Positions 42,931 through 53,970 of a stretch of DNA of 64,000 nt are shown piece by piece (position 1 is the first letter of the stretch; each line of letters opens with the position of its first letter). The DNA comes from Companilactobacillus suantsaicola (GTDB taxonomy: Bacteria > Bacillota > Bacilli > Lactobacillales > Lactobacillaceae): positions 28,793 through 92,792 of the forward strand of contig NZ_RKLY01000008.1 in NCBI RefSeq assembly GCF_004745525.1. The letters run 5' to 3'. The notes under the pieces are model-generated. The model searched no databases and was not told the DNA's origin. It worked only from the letters and a program-made list of their open reading frames with translations. Made by a program: the position numbers and the translations under genes.

Positions 42931-43826
42931 CTAAGCATGAATCAATTGATAAACCGCACCAATCATTCCTGCATCATTCTTGAGTTTAGCCGCCTTAACT
43001 TCAGGAAGCTGCAAATTATTAATACTGTTGTGGACAGCTTGGATTTCTTTAATAGTCTTATTCAAATTGTCCATAAATTCTGTATTATTACTAATTCCAC
43101 CACCGATAATCACAACGGCTGGATCAAAGGCAACTTCTAAATTGATGATTCCTTTAGCTAAACTACGATAATAACTCTTCAAAACGTTTTGCGCTAAGAC
43201 TTCGCCGTCATCTGCACGTTGGAAAATTTTTCTTGCATCGTCAACTTGATCTCCACTAAATTGATTATAACGCCTAATTAGTCCAATAACCGTTGCCCCA
43301 CGGAAATTCAAAGTCCCCATTTCCACGTCAACATCATCGTCTTCAACAATCATCCAACCAAATTCTCCTGAACGAGCATGAGCTCCACGATAGATTTGGT
43401 CGTTAACGATCAAGGCGCCACCAACTCCAGTGCCCAATACTAATCCAATATAGTCATGGATTCCTTGCGCTGAGCCAATCCATTTTTCAGCAATAGCAGC
43501 CGCGTTAGCGTCATTTTCAATTTTTGTCGGTAGATCAGTTTTTTCTTCAAGTAGTTGGGCTAAATTGATTTCTGTGAAGTATTTAACTGCTCCAGAAGTA
43601 GTCAAGAAACCGTCCGCTTGCACGACTCCGGGCATAGAAACTCCGATGCCTTCAACTGGTTCAATATCTTGAATCTCTTTGACTGCCGCCACTAAATCAT
43701 TTAACAATTTGTCTTTGTCGTCGACATTTGTTTCAAAGTGATTTTTGTTTGTGACTACGCCATTTTCGTCCACTAGACCATATTTAACTGAGGTTCCACC
43801 TATATCTAAACCAACATATTTTTTCA

Positions 43827-43827
<1 letters not shown>
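42931..43827 (-). CDS. ROK-family sugar kinase
   Basis: 298 residues. ATP-binding motif LDIGGTSVKYGLV at 5-17, catalytic Asp in KIENDANAAAIAE, second ATP motif VIIGGGIS. The zinc-binding Cys cluster of classical ROK repressors and glucokinases is missing: the region YRGAHARSGEFGWMIVEDD has no Cys, as in beta-glucoside kinases (BglK). Overlaps the GH1 stop by one base (TAATG), so it belongs to cluster 3 and probably phosphorylates the glucose or glucoside released there. Confidence 0.88.
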
Positions 43828-45296
<1,469 letters not shown>

Positions 45297-45307
45297 TTAT
45301 AACGGTG

Positions 45308-46699
45308 TTATACTTCTACAGCACCTGTAACATCGTCATCTTTTGCTTCTTTTTCAATTTCTTTTGATTTATCATCTGTTGATTCGTCATCATCAGGAAC
45401 AGCCATCTTGTTGGCAGCTAAAACGAATGGGAAGTACATAGCAACAGAAATACCTAAACATACGAATCCAATTACTAATCCAAGCAAGTTACCACCTGTA
45501 CCTAAGAATGGCATCAATGGTCCTGGAGTGGTCCACGTCAGTCCAAACGCCGGCGTCGGTATCCAATTAAAGATAACGGTTACTGTATATCCAACTAAAA
45601 TATTAACAACTGGTGTTAGAACGAATGGAATAGCCATGATTGGGTTTAAAACAATTGGCAAACCAAACATCAATGGTTCGTTGATATTGAACAATCCTGG
45701 AACAAAAGCAAGTTTAGCAATAGCACGATAGTCTTTACGTTTTGAAACTAAGAAAATAGCGATGATAAGTCCTAGTGTCATACCAGAACCACCCATATTA
45801 GCGAAAACATCATTTAAAACACCCCATGTGGCACGGTTAGGAACACCCCAGGCTGTACCATGAGCATTGATAAATGTTTGATTAGAAAGATCTGCTTCAG
45901 TAAAGATAATTGATCTTAAAGCATTCAAAGTATTTGGTCCGTGAATACCAACTAACCAAAGTAGGTTTTGAACAATAGCGATGATAATAACACCGTAAAT
46001 ATTTACACCGATATGTGTTAGTGGTGTTTGAATCGACTTGTAAATAACATCATTGATACCACCGGGTGCAACTAAACCGATAAAGTAGTTAATAATTGAA
46101 GCAACCATGATAACAAAGACGATTGGAATCAAACCATTGAAAGAACGAGCAACGGCTGGTGGAACCATATCTGGCATCTTAATTTGTAATTTCTTGATCT
46201 TAGTAAGTCTTGGTAAGAATTCTCCAACTAAACCACCACAGATCATGGCAACGAATAAACCTTGAGCACCAAGGTAAGTTGTTGGTAAGTAAGTTACGCC
46301 GTCTTTAACGATTGATGGTGTGTACATGATCATGAAAACTGCGATACCAGTCATACCAACTAACATATCGTCAGCCTTGAAATACTTAGCCAAGTTTCTA
46401 GCAACTAAATATGCAATGAAAATTGAAAGAATATTCATTGTCCCGTTAGTTACTGAAGTAAGAAGTTTTTGAGCTTCTTCTAGGTGTGGGAAAAATTTCG
46501 GTAAGAATAAAATCTGTGCAATAAATCCTTGTTTTGAAAAGACAAGGTTGTTGATCAAAATGACAATTGAAGCTGCCATTGTGATTGGAAATGTATACAT
46601 GAAAGCATCACGAATCGCTGCAATATGACGTTGTTCATTCAACTTAGTTGCGAACGGTACGATGTGTTTTTCCATGAACGCATTGAAACTATTCATCAT
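45308..46699 (-). CDS. PTS EIIC, lactose/cellobiose type (cluster 3)
   Basis: 463 residues. N-terminal FATKLNEQRHIAAIRDAFMYTFPITMAASIVILINN, middle VGIHGPNTLNALRS, NINEPLMFGLPIVLN and LTWTTPGPLMPFLGTGG. The C-terminus has a long charged cytosolic tail (DDDESTDDKSKEIEKEAKDDDV). AAGGGGG lies 9 bases before ATG. First gene of the EIIC-GH1-ROK operon, with two cre sites upstream. No EIIA/EIIB. Confidence 0.92.
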   Translation of the reverse strand: MMNSFNAFMEKHIVPFATKLNEQRHIAAIRDAFMYTFPITMAASIVILINNLVFSKQGFIAQILFLPKFFPHLEEAQKLLTSVTNGTMNILSIFIAYLVARNLAKYFKADDMLVGMTGIAVFMIMYTPSIVKDGVTYLPTTYLGAQGLFVAMICGGLVGEFLPRLTKIKKLQIKMPDMVPPAVARSFNGLIPIVFVIMVASIINYFIGLVAPGGINDVIYKSIQTPLTHIGVNIYGVIIIAIVQNLLWLVGIHGPNTLNALRSIIFTEADLSNQTFINAHGTAWGVPNRATWGVLNDVFANMGGSGMTLGLIIAIFLVSKRKDYRAIAKLAFVPGLFNINEPLMFGLPIVLNPIMAIPFVLTPVVNILVGYTVTVIFNWIPTPAFGLTWTTPGPLMPFLGTGGNLLGLVIGFVCLGISVAMYFPFVLAANKMAVPDDDESTDDKSKEIEKEAKDDDVTGAVEV

Positions 46700-46738
46700 A
46701 ATGTGAATCCCCCTTATTTGATTACAGTTACTAGTATA

Positions 46739-46780
46739 AAAAAACGCTTACAAAATTTGAATACTTTGTAAACGTTCTGA
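46739..46780 (-). promoter_or_regulatory. Two cre sites upstream of cluster 3
   Basis: TGTAAGCGTTTTTT (minus strand, 46739-46752) and TGTAAACGTTCTGA (plus strand, 46767-46780). Each is within one or two changes of the consensus. Confidence 0.65.
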
Positions 46781-46838
46781 ATCTATGTACCTGTTGCTTG
46801 ATTACTTTTCCATAGTTGGAACACAGTGTTCCTAAAAA

Positions 46839-47585
46839 TTAAGGCATTTGTCGATCAACATCTTGATTGTGCAATTCCATCAATAAACCATCGATAATAT
46901 AGACGCAAGGAACTTGACTAGTTAGGTCATAGTATTTGTGAATCCTTGTTTCCGGTATGTTGTAAGTTAATGCGTAACGTCCCATTCGCGCAATCGGACT
47001 TTCAACATTTCCAGTGATACTGGCCATGATCGTATCAGCACTGTTAACAAAGTTATTCAGTGTTTCAATGATTTCATTTGTCTTACCCGAAACTGATAAC
47101 GTGATGATGACATTATTAGAAGTGTTACGTAATTGTTGAATCAACGGATAAAATGGATCCTTAACCGCAAACGAGTTGAAGCCTAAAGACGAAGCTTGGC
47201 GTGACGCATACTCTGCAATCGCACCCGAACCACCCATTCCAAAGAAAATGATATTGTCAGCGTCTAACATCAAATGAGCGACCAATTTAATTGTCTTCTC
47301 AATATCATTAGGGAAAGCATCCCGAGTAATGATTTTCAAGACATCAGACTTTGAACGCATCAGATCCTGACTCTCATTTTTAAAAGACACTTTAAACTCC
47401 GGAAAACTACTGTAACCAATCTTATGAATAAAACGCATGACTGATGAATTTGAAACGTGAGCTCCTTTAGCAATGTCTCGCACTCTCATAAAAGGAACTT
47501 GTTCATCGTGATCGACGATAAAACGATAAATTGCCATATCGACTTCCGACAACTTATCAATATCTTTAAATCCAAAAAAGGCCAT
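46839..47585 (-). CDS. RpiR-family transcription regulator
   Basis: 248 residues: HTH_6 domain 1-77 (RVRDIAKGAHVSNSSVMRFIHKIGYSSFPEFKV) and SIS domain about 105-235 (IIFFGMGGSGAIAEYASRQ, NVIITLSVSGKTNEIIETL) that binds phosphosugars. GAGGTG lies 7 bases before ATG. It follows an SDR gene by 10 bases and precedes cluster 3 on the same strand, so it is the best candidate for cluster 3 control. Confidence 0.92.
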   Translation of the reverse strand: MAFFGFKDIDKLSEVDMAIYRFIVDHDEQVPFMRVRDIAKGAHVSNSSVMRFIHKIGYSSFPEFKVSFKNESQDLMRSKSDVLKIITRDAFPNDIEKTIKLVAHLMLDADNIIFFGMGGSGAIAEYASRQASSLGFNSFAVKDPFYPLIQQLRNTSNNVIITLSVSGKTNEIIETLNNFVNSADTIMASITGNVESPIARMGRYALTYNIPETRIHKYYDLTSQVPCVYIIDGLLMELHNQDVDRQMP

Positions 47586-47595
47586 TCTATCACCT

Positions 47596-48408
47596 CTATT
47601 TCATCAATTTGTTCAAAGCAAAACGATATGTATTTGGCATTGCCCGTGCAACAAAGACCATTCCGTGGTCAATAATTGAATGGTAATAGCGGCGCTTTGG
47701 CTTAACATCTGTCGCTGCTTTGAAGAATACTTTTGCCAAATCTTCAGCGGTTGCTTCACTGAAAGTAATTTTATCGAACAACTCTTCAGTCTTAGTTAAA
47801 ACATTCGTATAAGGTGAATCATTCACTAGATTCTTTTCAGCATTGTCAAAAGCAATCTTGCTCCATTCTGACTTGGTTAAACCAGGTTGAACGATCACTG
47901 AGCGTACGCCAAATGGTTTAACCTCAGAATCCAGTACGTCACTCCACATGTTCAAACTGGCTTTAGTCGTGTAATACCAACCACCCAAAGGACTATAAAT
48001 ATTAGCTCCAACTGAAGAAATATTCACGATTCTTCCAAAGCCTTGTTGACGCATCTTAGGCAAAACAAATTTCGTGATTTGAGCTGCCCCAAAGACATTC
48101 ACATCAAATTGTTTCTTGGCATTTTCAATCGGAACTTCCTCAATTGGTCCAAATTCTCCATAACCAGCGTTATTGATCAAAACATCGATCTGACCTTGTT
48201 CAGCAATTGCTCGATCAACTAATTTACGAACGGAAATTTGATCAGTCACATCTAAAGTTTGAGTGTGAATCCCTAATTCCTTTAAATCAGTTAATTTTCC
48301 TACTCGACGAGCACCGCCGTAAACCTCAAAACCTTGTTGTTTGAAATATAACGCCGCTGCACGTCCCATTCCTGAAGAAATACCGGTAATCAAAACTACT
48401 TTTGTCAT
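47596..48408 (-). CDS. Short-chain dehydrogenase/reductase
   Basis: 270 residues, classical SDR: TGISSGMG nucleotide motif at 8-15, NNAGYGEFG near 80, and the Tyr-x-x-x-Lys catalytic pair in GGWYYTTKASL. The C-terminus has a short hydrophobic segment but no clear anchor. Substrate unknown. GGAGG lies 7 bases before ATG. Transcribed just ahead of the RpiR gene (10-base gap), an unusual partner for a sugar regulator. Confidence 0.9.
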   Translation of the reverse strand: MTKVVLITGISSGMGRAAALYFKQQGFEVYGGARRVGKLTDLKELGIHTQTLDVTDQISVRKLVDRAIAEQGQIDVLINNAGYGEFGPIEEVPIENAKKQFDVNVFGAAQITKFVLPKMRQQGFGRIVNISSVGANIYSPLGGWYYTTKASLNMWSDVLDSEVKPFGVRSVIVQPGLTKSEWSKIAFDNAEKNLVNDSPYTNVLTKTEELFDKITFSEATAEDLAKVFFKAATDVKPKRRYYHSIIDHGMVFVARAMPNTYRFALNKLMK

Positions 48409-48481
48409 AAAATTTCCTCCTACCTTAATACATTCTATTATAGATACAATTATGATAACGGTCTTTAATCAATTAGACAGC

Positions 48482-48522
48482 AAAAAACACAATTTTCGTC
48501 ATTTAAACAAAAATTGTGTTTC
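48482..48522 (-). terminator. Terminator of the GH65 gene
   Basis: AAACACAATTTT pairs with AAAATTGTGTTT; on the minus strand it ends in TTTTTTGC. Confidence 0.78.
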
Positions 48523-48526
48523 TAAA

Positions 48527-50860
48527 TTAATCATTAACTTCAACTTGAATCTCAATTGGTAGCTCTAATTTAGAATTAGCGGCGATCCGATAAATTTTTC
48601 CATGGTTGATAAACTCGATTCCGTTACCCATGACTTCGACCTTGAACGTATCGTGATCGACAAAAACTTTAACTAAACTCTTGTGCCAATTGATCTGATA
48701 TTGCAAACTGTCCCAAGTATCCGGTAAATTCGGCTCGATTCTTAACTTGCCATCCACAATTCTGACGCCGCCAAATCCCAAAACTACCATCTTCCAAATT
48801 CCACCGACAGCAGCCATATGCAATCCTTGAGTCGTTTTGCCAATATTAGTTCCTAAATCAACTTCACAGCCTTGTTCAAAATATTGATAGGCTTTGGTTT
48901 GAAGATGCAAATCACTCGCTAAGATTGCGTGGGTCGACAGTGATAGCGATGAATCGTGAGTAGTTTTAGGTTCATAATAATCCCAATTAGCTTGCTCAAC
49001 AGCTTGAGTGAAATGTCCTTCGAAGAGATTAAGCAGTAACAAAACGTCTGCCTGTTTAGTTACTTGAAGATTATCAACTTGTTGCAAATTATACTTCTTA
49101 AATATCTTGGCGTGACCACCATCTGACAGGTATGGCGTTATATTGATTTTTTTCTTGGTCAAATAAGTATCGTCTTGCGGAATAACGCCCTCTTCGTTAG
49201 GTCGTGGCAAATAAATTAAATCGACTTTCGCTAGCCAATCTTGATACACTTCGTCTAAATCCAATTTGAAATTCAATTCATCGTACATTTCTGGATCGGA
49301 GTTTCGCAACAATTTGACGATTTCGATAGCTTTTTGAATGCACCAATGTGCCGTGTAATTAGTAAAGGCATTGTTATTAGCGTGTTCTTTATATTCGTCG
49401 GGGCCAATCACGTTGTCGATTTCAAAACGTTTCTGACTCAGGTTCCACTCCAGACGACTGGCCCAGAATTTAGCCGCATCCAAAATTATTTCATAACCCA
49501 TTTCTTTAGCAAAACGCTGATCTTCACTGGCATATAAGTATTCCATCACCGCTATAACGACGTCACTGGTGATATGTTGCTCCAAAAAGCCTGACAGAAC
49601 TTTCATCGGCTCACCGGTAACAATATCAGCTGAACCCCATGGTGGCGTAGTTTCACCATCAGTCGGCCAAGCTGCTTCCCAAGGAAATTGGGCACCGGGA
49701 TAACCATTAGATTTGGCTTTTTTTCTAGCACCACCTAAACCTAAATATCGGTACCGCAAAAGATTTCGAGCAATTTCTGGCATCGTAAAAATGAAGTATG
49801 GCAACATAAAAATTTCCGTATCCCAAAAAGTATGTCCCTTGTAACCTTCACCAGTTAATCCTTTAGAGGCAATATTCATCCGTGAATCTGGTGGAGTATT
49901 GGCTGCTAATTGGTATCTAGCAAAATTTATCGCAACTTGAGGCGTGATATCTGCCGCGGCAATTTTTACCAGACTCCTTTGCCAAACGTTGAGGTCCCAA
50001 GCTCTGGCTGATTTATTCAGTAATTCCGCATATGTTCCCAAACTGTGTTGTTTGATGTCACCGATTGAGGTGTCGCAAATATCGTCTTCTTCTACATCGC
50101 TGTCGATACCGGTGTAAACATTGGCATACTTGACGAAGAGTAACTTTTGTCCTCGCAACAATTTAATTTGATAATCACCAGCAATTTTTTGACGATCCAT
50201 CTGAATGTGCGGTTTAGAATTCAATAACACCTCATCGACGTAAATCTTATGTAAAACGTTAAAAATTAGTTCGATATTGGAACGTTGGGTCCGTTCACGC
50301 AATTGAATAATCTTGCCATCATAGAGTCGTCTGTCGCCTTCAACGAGATGTTGTGTCCCACTATTAGAGACCTGTCCATCAATTCCCGAGGTGATCTTAA
50401 CTTCAACATCACTGTCAGATTCAACTTCAACTTTAGAAACAAACAAGTGGACATCGCTCATCGAAACAAACCGGGAAAACTTAAAGTGAATCCGCTTTTG
50501 ATCAATTATCCAATCAAATTGTCGAATTAATTCACCGTTCTTTAAATTTAAATACTTGTGATAATTTTTAATCACTCCGTTGCTCAAAGAAAAAATTTTC
50601 TGATCGATTTCAAATTTTATATTTAAAATATCTGGTAAATTCGGTAATTCCGTCACTTCATCGTCGAAAGAATCAAAAGTTCCAGCTACGAACATGTCCC
50701 TTTTTTCCTGGAGATTTTTTTCTTCGGCACAAGCTCTAATACCAAGATAGCCATTACCTTGATACATGATAGTTTCACTTTTATCAATTTTTAGTGGATC
50801 AAATTTTCTCGTACCAAGATACCAGCTATTCTTAGGGTCCGTCTCAATACAAAATTTCAT
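48527..50860 (-). CDS. GH65 family disaccharide phosphorylase
   Basis: 777 residues, the usual GH65 length. N-terminal beta-sandwich domain to about 270, then the (alpha/alpha)6 barrel: NIASKGLTGEGYKGHTFWDTEIFMLPYF, GARFPWE-like PGAQFPWEAAWPTDGE and the acid Glu in DNVIGPDEYKEHANNNAFTN. Family members phosphorolyse maltose, trehalose, kojibiose, nigerose or trehalose 6-phosphate; sequence alone does not choose. The ribosome site is weak (GGATGATG). No beta-phosphoglucomutase is adjacent, although the product would need one. A TATAAT on the minus strand lies at 50982-50987. Confidence 0.92.
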   Translation of the reverse strand: MKFCIETDPKNSWYLGTRKFDPLKIDKSETIMYQGNGYLGIRACAEEKNLQEKRDMFVAGTFDSFDDEVTELPNLPDILNIKFEIDQKIFSLSNGVIKNYHKYLNLKNGELIRQFDWIIDQKRIHFKFSRFVSMSDVHLFVSKVEVESDSDVEVKITSGIDGQVSNSGTQHLVEGDRRLYDGKIIQLRERTQRSNIELIFNVLHKIYVDEVLLNSKPHIQMDRQKIAGDYQIKLLRGQKLLFVKYANVYTGIDSDVEEDDICDTSIGDIKQHSLGTYAELLNKSARAWDLNVWQRSLVKIAAADITPQVAINFARYQLAANTPPDSRMNIASKGLTGEGYKGHTFWDTEIFMLPYFIFTMPEIARNLLRYRYLGLGGARKKAKSNGYPGAQFPWEAAWPTDGETTPPWGSADIVTGEPMKVLSGFLEQHITSDVVIAVMEYLYASEDQRFAKEMGYEIILDAAKFWASRLEWNLSQKRFEIDNVIGPDEYKEHANNNAFTNYTAHWCIQKAIEIVKLLRNSDPEMYDELNFKLDLDEVYQDWLAKVDLIYLPRPNEEGVIPQDDTYLTKKKINITPYLSDGGHAKIFKKYNLQQVDNLQVTKQADVLLLLNLFEGHFTQAVEQANWDYYEPKTTHDSSLSLSTHAILASDLHLQTKAYQYFEQGCEVDLGTNIGKTTQGLHMAAVGGIWKMVVLGFGGVRIVDGKLRIEPNLPDTWDSLQYQINWHKSLVKVFVDHDTFKVEVMGNGIEFINHGKIYRIAANSKLELPIEIQVEVND

Positions 50861-51174
50861 TTTTCATCATCCGTTCATCAAAGATATTTCCTCAATGCCA
50901 GTAATTCCACTTTCCAAAATGTCCTCTCTTCCATTATTAAACAAATTTTCATTGATGTGAAATAATTCACTTTTTACTACTATTATATTAATGTCCTTAT
51001 TGAGTTAGAAATAAAGCAGAGGATGGCAATATACAAGAAAAAAATGCCTGCTTATGGACAAAATTATCCACAAGCAGGCATCACTAGGTTGATATTTATA
51101 ACATTATTATTCAATATTTATTTTTTTATATAAGAAGTTAGTCTAAGACAAATAACATTAATGGAGTTTTTTAA
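50861..51174. other. Gene-free stretch before the GH65 gene
   Basis: Holds the GH65 leader (about 120 bases from the putative -10 at 50982-50987 on the minus strand), then the terminator at 51038-51082. A stop-bounded minus-strand frame (ending SLMNG) crosses the leader but has no start codon or ribosome site, so I do not call it. Confidence 0.5.
51038..51082 (-). terminator. Terminator of the small XRE gene
   Basis: On the minus strand ATGCCTGCTTGTGGA pairs with TCCATAAGCAGGCAT (one mismatch), followed by T7. Confidence 0.8.
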
Positions 51175-51423
51175 TTATTCATGCTCAGTTTGTAAATTTC
51201 TGATAATTAATCTTTGCAATTCTTCTAGTTTAATTCCATAAAGATCTGATAATACAAAGAGTAATTCTCCATCAATAATTTTATTTTTATCTGTTTCAAT
51301 CGCACTCAAAACGGATGTTGAAGTGGAACAATTGTAGACAGAGCGCGTTTGATCGACTACTTGTTGTAAAGTCAGTTTTTTTAATAATCTCTTTGTTCTT
51401 AAATACTTTCCTATCGTTATCAT
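51175..51423 (-). CDS. Small XRE-type HTH protein
   Basis: 82 residues consisting of one helix-turn-helix domain: IGKYLRTKRLLKKLTLQQVVDQTRSVYNCSTSTSVLSAIETDKNKIIDGELLFVLSDLYGI. It looks like the N-terminal DNA-binding part of Rgg/PlcR regulators without the peptide-binding TPR domain, but also like phage-type repressors. The ATG is preceded by a weak AGG. AT-rich. Divergent from another small HTH gene at 51569 with an inverted repeat between. Confidence 0.68.
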   Translation of the reverse strand: MITIGKYLRTKRLLKKLTLQQVVDQTRSVYNCSTSTSVLSAIETDKNKIIDGELLFVLSDLYGIKLEELQRLIIRNLQTEHE

Positions 51424-51445
51424 ATGTCAAATACAACCTATTCCT

Positions 51446-51477
51446 TTCATATATGATATTTTAAACTAAAATATGAA
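51446..51477. promoter_or_regulatory. Inverted repeat between divergent HTH genes
   Basis: TTCATAT (51446-51452) and ATATGAA (51471-51477) are inverted and 18 bases apart in a very AT-rich region. Candidate operator for one of the two flanking HTH proteins. Confidence 0.4.
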
Positions 51478-51568
51478 TTTTTCAAAAAAGATATTGAAAA
51501 AAAATTGGTTCTAGTTTACGATATTGTTGTCCTTAATTAAGGAAATAGCTTAAAAAAAGGAATTTATT

Positions 51569-51805
51569 ATGTATAACAATCAATATTTGAAAGCATATTT
51601 TACATTAAAAAATATCAAGCAAAACGATATTGCTAAATTACTTGATAAGTCTACTTCTACTATTCGTCGCAAAAATGATGATCTAGGTTTCACTCAAAAA
51701 GAAATTCTACTTATTCATAATAAATACAATATTCCTATCGAAGCATTTTTCTACGATAAGGATGCCGACGACAAAGATTCAACTACATTCTTAGAAAAAG
51801 ACTAA
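51569..51805 (+). CDS. Small HTH protein (Cro/phage repressor type)
   Basis: 78 residues. NQYLKAYFTLKNIKQNDIAKLLDKSTSTIRRKNDDLGFTQKEILLIHNKYNIPIEAFFYDKD resembles short phage DNA-binding proteins of the CI/Cro group, with the recognition helix in TSTIRRKND. AAAGGA lies 7 bases before ATG. AT-rich. Opposed to the other small HTH gene, a layout like a lysogeny switch, but no phage genes are in the window. Confidence 0.68.
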   Translation: MYNNQYLKAYFTLKNIKQNDIAKLLDKSTSTIRRKNDDLGFTQKEILLIHNKYNIPIEAFFYDKDADDKDSTTFLEKD

Positions 51806-51851
51806 GCATATTAGATAATAAACATATTAATAATGCAGTGCAACATCATTG

Positions 51852-51887
51852 AAAAAGGAGTAAACCACATGGTTTACTCCTTTTTTA
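51852..51887. terminator. Bidirectional terminator
   Basis: AAAAAGGAGTAAAC pairs with GTTTACTCCTTTTT around CACATG; it lies between convergent genes and overlaps the stop of the minus-strand gene. Confidence 0.85.
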
Positions 51888-52400
51888 TTGTCCTATTGCC
51901 TTTTGTAATTGATTTAAGGCGCCATCATCGGATAATTTTTGATACTGTTGATAAGCTTGATACCAATTTCCATCACTGATGGCGTTTCTCAATCCATCGT
52001 ACTCTGAATTAGAAAAGATCACTTGTGCGGCTTTTTGTGATTGTGTTTTGCTCAAAGATGAAGAATCAGAAATTAAATTAGCCGTCTTATTTTCACTCTT
52101 GGCCGCAGAAATAATTTCCGACATTTTCTTTTTATCTAAAATTGAAGCAGCACGATCGATTTTCTCATCATTTTTAGGATCTCCCGTCTTTTTCGACTTA
52201 ACTTTTTTGACCAATTCCGATTTAACGACCTTATCACTCGGCGTATCGTTTCCAGTCGCACTTCGCAAGAAGTTATTCAATGGGAAAAAGAAAATGATTC
52301 CTAACACAATTAAAGCCACGACTGTTAATGAAACACTTAAAATTAGACGTTTCTTATTTTTACGATTCCGCATTTTTCTCACACTTCTTCTACTATCCAT
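51885..52400 (-). CDS. Membrane-anchored extracytoplasmic protein, unknown
   Basis: 171 residues. A strongly basic N-terminus (RRSVRKMRNRKNKKR) precedes one membrane helix (about 19-41, LILSVSLTVVALIVLGIIFFF), so the rest is outside. The outer part is Lys/Ser-rich, with a C-terminal helical region (SNSEYDGLRNAISDGNWYQAYQQYQKLSDDGALNQLQKA). It resembles small anchored proteins common in lactobacilli with no assigned role. The ribosome site is modest (AAAGTGG). Confidence 0.65.
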   Translation of the reverse strand: MDSRRSVRKMRNRKNKKRLILSVSLTVVALIVLGIIFFFPLNNFLRSATGNDTPSDKVVKSELVKKVKSKKTGDPKNDEKIDRAASILDKKKMSEIISAAKSENKTANLISDSSSLSKTQSQKAAQVIFSNSEYDGLRNAISDGNWYQAYQQYQKLSDDGALNQLQKAIGQ

Positions 52401-52827
52401 CTTAATACCACTTTCAATTATTTTTCTTAATCGGACTTGTGTTTACATAGTTTGGCACGTCCAGAAACATCTTTCAACCATTTCTAAAAATTGAATTTTC
52501 ATGAAATTTATATAAATATTTTTAAAAAGAGTTTCAAAAATTAATTTTTGAGAAACTCTTTTTTGTTTTCTAAAAAACTCAATTCAACCCCTTGTCGTTA
52601 TAACGATAATAAATTAGTTTTCTGTCTATACCATGTTATTTATGCAATTACTTTTATACCAATCATTAGACTTAGGACCCTAAAATATACGTTTCGTCAT
52701 TTATAAGTTAACTTTTTTTTAATCTTTCTAATTTGATTGTATAGTCTTGTCATAAATATAAAACTCCATTAATAAAGCGTTTATGAATATTTTGTGAAGA
52801 TTTTTAATATTTTTTTAATAATAGGGG
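52401..52827. other. Gene-free stretch before the opp operon
   Basis: AT-rich. Contains a hairpin at 52524-52565 (AAAAAGAGTTTC with GAGAAACTCTTTTTT) with T-tract on the plus strand, and otherwise no supported frame. No repeat-family element is present. Confidence 0.5.
52524..52565. terminator. Hairpin with T-tract upstream of opp
   Basis: AAAAAGAGTTTC pairs with GAAACTCTTTTT around an AT loop. No plus-strand gene directly precedes it; it may isolate the opp promoter from upstream transcription. Confidence 0.6.
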
Positions 52828-52856
52828 TTGTAAATTAGAAACTAATTAACTATAAT
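52828..52856 (+). promoter_or_regulatory. Promoter of the opp operon
   Basis: TTGTAA (52828-52833), exact 17-base spacer, TATAAT (52851-52856). It leaves a leader of about 95 bases before oppD, including TTTGCAGCACTGG and ACCGCCGATGCG, which form no convincing known riboswitch. Confidence 0.78.
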
Positions 52857-52956
52857 CGAACTCAATTATTAAAAAGTTCTTTGCAGCACTGGTACATAAC
52901 CGCCGATGCGTCTTAGGGTTTAAATAAGAGAATTATTAGAATCAGGAGGGGATCAT

Positions 52957-53970
52957 TTGGAAACTACATCAGATTTTCTAAATATAAAAGACGTTAATAC
53001 CGCTTTTAAGATTAACGGCAAATACTACGATGCAATTTCTCATATTAATCTCAAAGTTCATCACGACGAGATTCTTGCCATTGTTGGTGAGTCTGGATGT
53101 GGTAAGAGTACTTTAGCCACAACTATTATGGGATTGCATGATCCATCAGAGACAAAAATCTCCGGTGAAATCGAGTTTGAAGGTACCGACTTACTCAAAC
53201 TTGATGAAGCTGGTTACAACAAGTTCCGTGGAGCCAAGATTGGCATGATTTTCCAAGATCCACTATCTGCTTTGAATCCGTTGAAACGGATTGAAGATCA
53301 AATTAGTGAAGTAATGACTTACCATACTAATTTCACCGCTGAGCAAAAACATAAACGAGTTTTGGAATTACTCGACGAAGTTGGAATTGTTAATCCTGAG
53401 AGAACTGCTCGTCAGTTCCCTCACCAACTATCAGGTGGTATGAGACAACGTGTTATCATCGCTATCGCCATCGCTTGCAAGCCTGACTTGATCATCGCTG
53501 ATGAACCAACAACAGCGCTTGATGTTACAATTCAAGCTCAAATCCTAGATGTTCTAAGAAAGATTCAACAAGAAAATCATGCTGGAATCATCTTGATCAC
53601 CCATGATTTAGGAGTTGTGGCTGAAACAGCCGACCGAGTAGCAGTTATGTATGCTGGTCAAATCGTTGAAGAAGGAACTGCTGATCAAATCTTCAACAAG
53701 CCAAAGCATCCCTACACTCGTTCATTGTTAAGATCAATGCCACAACGTGATAACGAAAATGATGACTTATACGTCATTCAAGGAAATGTTCCTTCACTAC
53801 AAAAGATGCCTACAACCGGCGATCGCTTCGCACCAAGAATTCCTTGGATTGATGCTTCAGCACACGAAGCCAATCCTTCAATGCACGAAGTCGAACCAGG
53901 ACATGAAGTTCGTTGTACTTGCTACAAGAGCTTCACATTTCCAGATCAAACGGGGAGCGTGAAAGTATGA
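52957..53970 (+). CDS. oppD: Oligopeptide ABC transporter ATPase OppD
   Basis: 337 residues starting at TTG, fixed by AGGAGGGG 5 bases upstream. Walker [11 protein letters not shown]-loop [11 protein letters not shown], signature [16 protein letters not shown], Walker [13 protein letters not shown] and the oligopeptide-type C-terminal extension with PHTRSLL-like [10 protein letters not shown] and CTCYK region, which in related proteins binds an iron-sulfur cluster or regulates the pump. First gene of oppDFBCA. Overlaps oppF by 4 bases (ATGA). Confidence 0.94.
   Translation: METTSDFLNIKDVNTAFKINGKYYDAISHINLKVHHDEILAIVGESGCGKSTLATTIMGLHDPSETKISGEIEFEGTDLLKLDEAGYNKFRGAKIGMIFQDPLSALNPLKRIEDQISEVMTYHTNFTAEQKHKRVLELLDEVGIVNPERTARQFPHQLSGGMRQRVIIAIAIACKPDLIIADEPTTALDVTIQAQILDVLRKIQQENHAGIILITHDLGVVAETADRVAVMYAGQIVEEGTADQIFNKPKHPYTRSLLRSMPQRDNENDDLYVIQGNVPSLQKMPTTGDRFAPRIPWIDASAHEANPSMHEVEPGHEVRCTCYKSFTFPDQTGSVKV

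Noticed and set aside
50868..51000. Short minus-strand frame ending SLMNG upstream of the GH65 gene
   Set aside because: No start codon or ribosome site; it crosses the putative promoter and is better explained as leader.
51175..51805. Complete prophage or integrative element
   Set aside because: Only two HTH genes; no integrase, structural genes or attachment repeats are visible.
52857..52956. Riboswitch or T-box in the opp leader
   Set aside because: The 95-base leader shows no T-box sequence, specifier stem or terminator/antiterminator pair.
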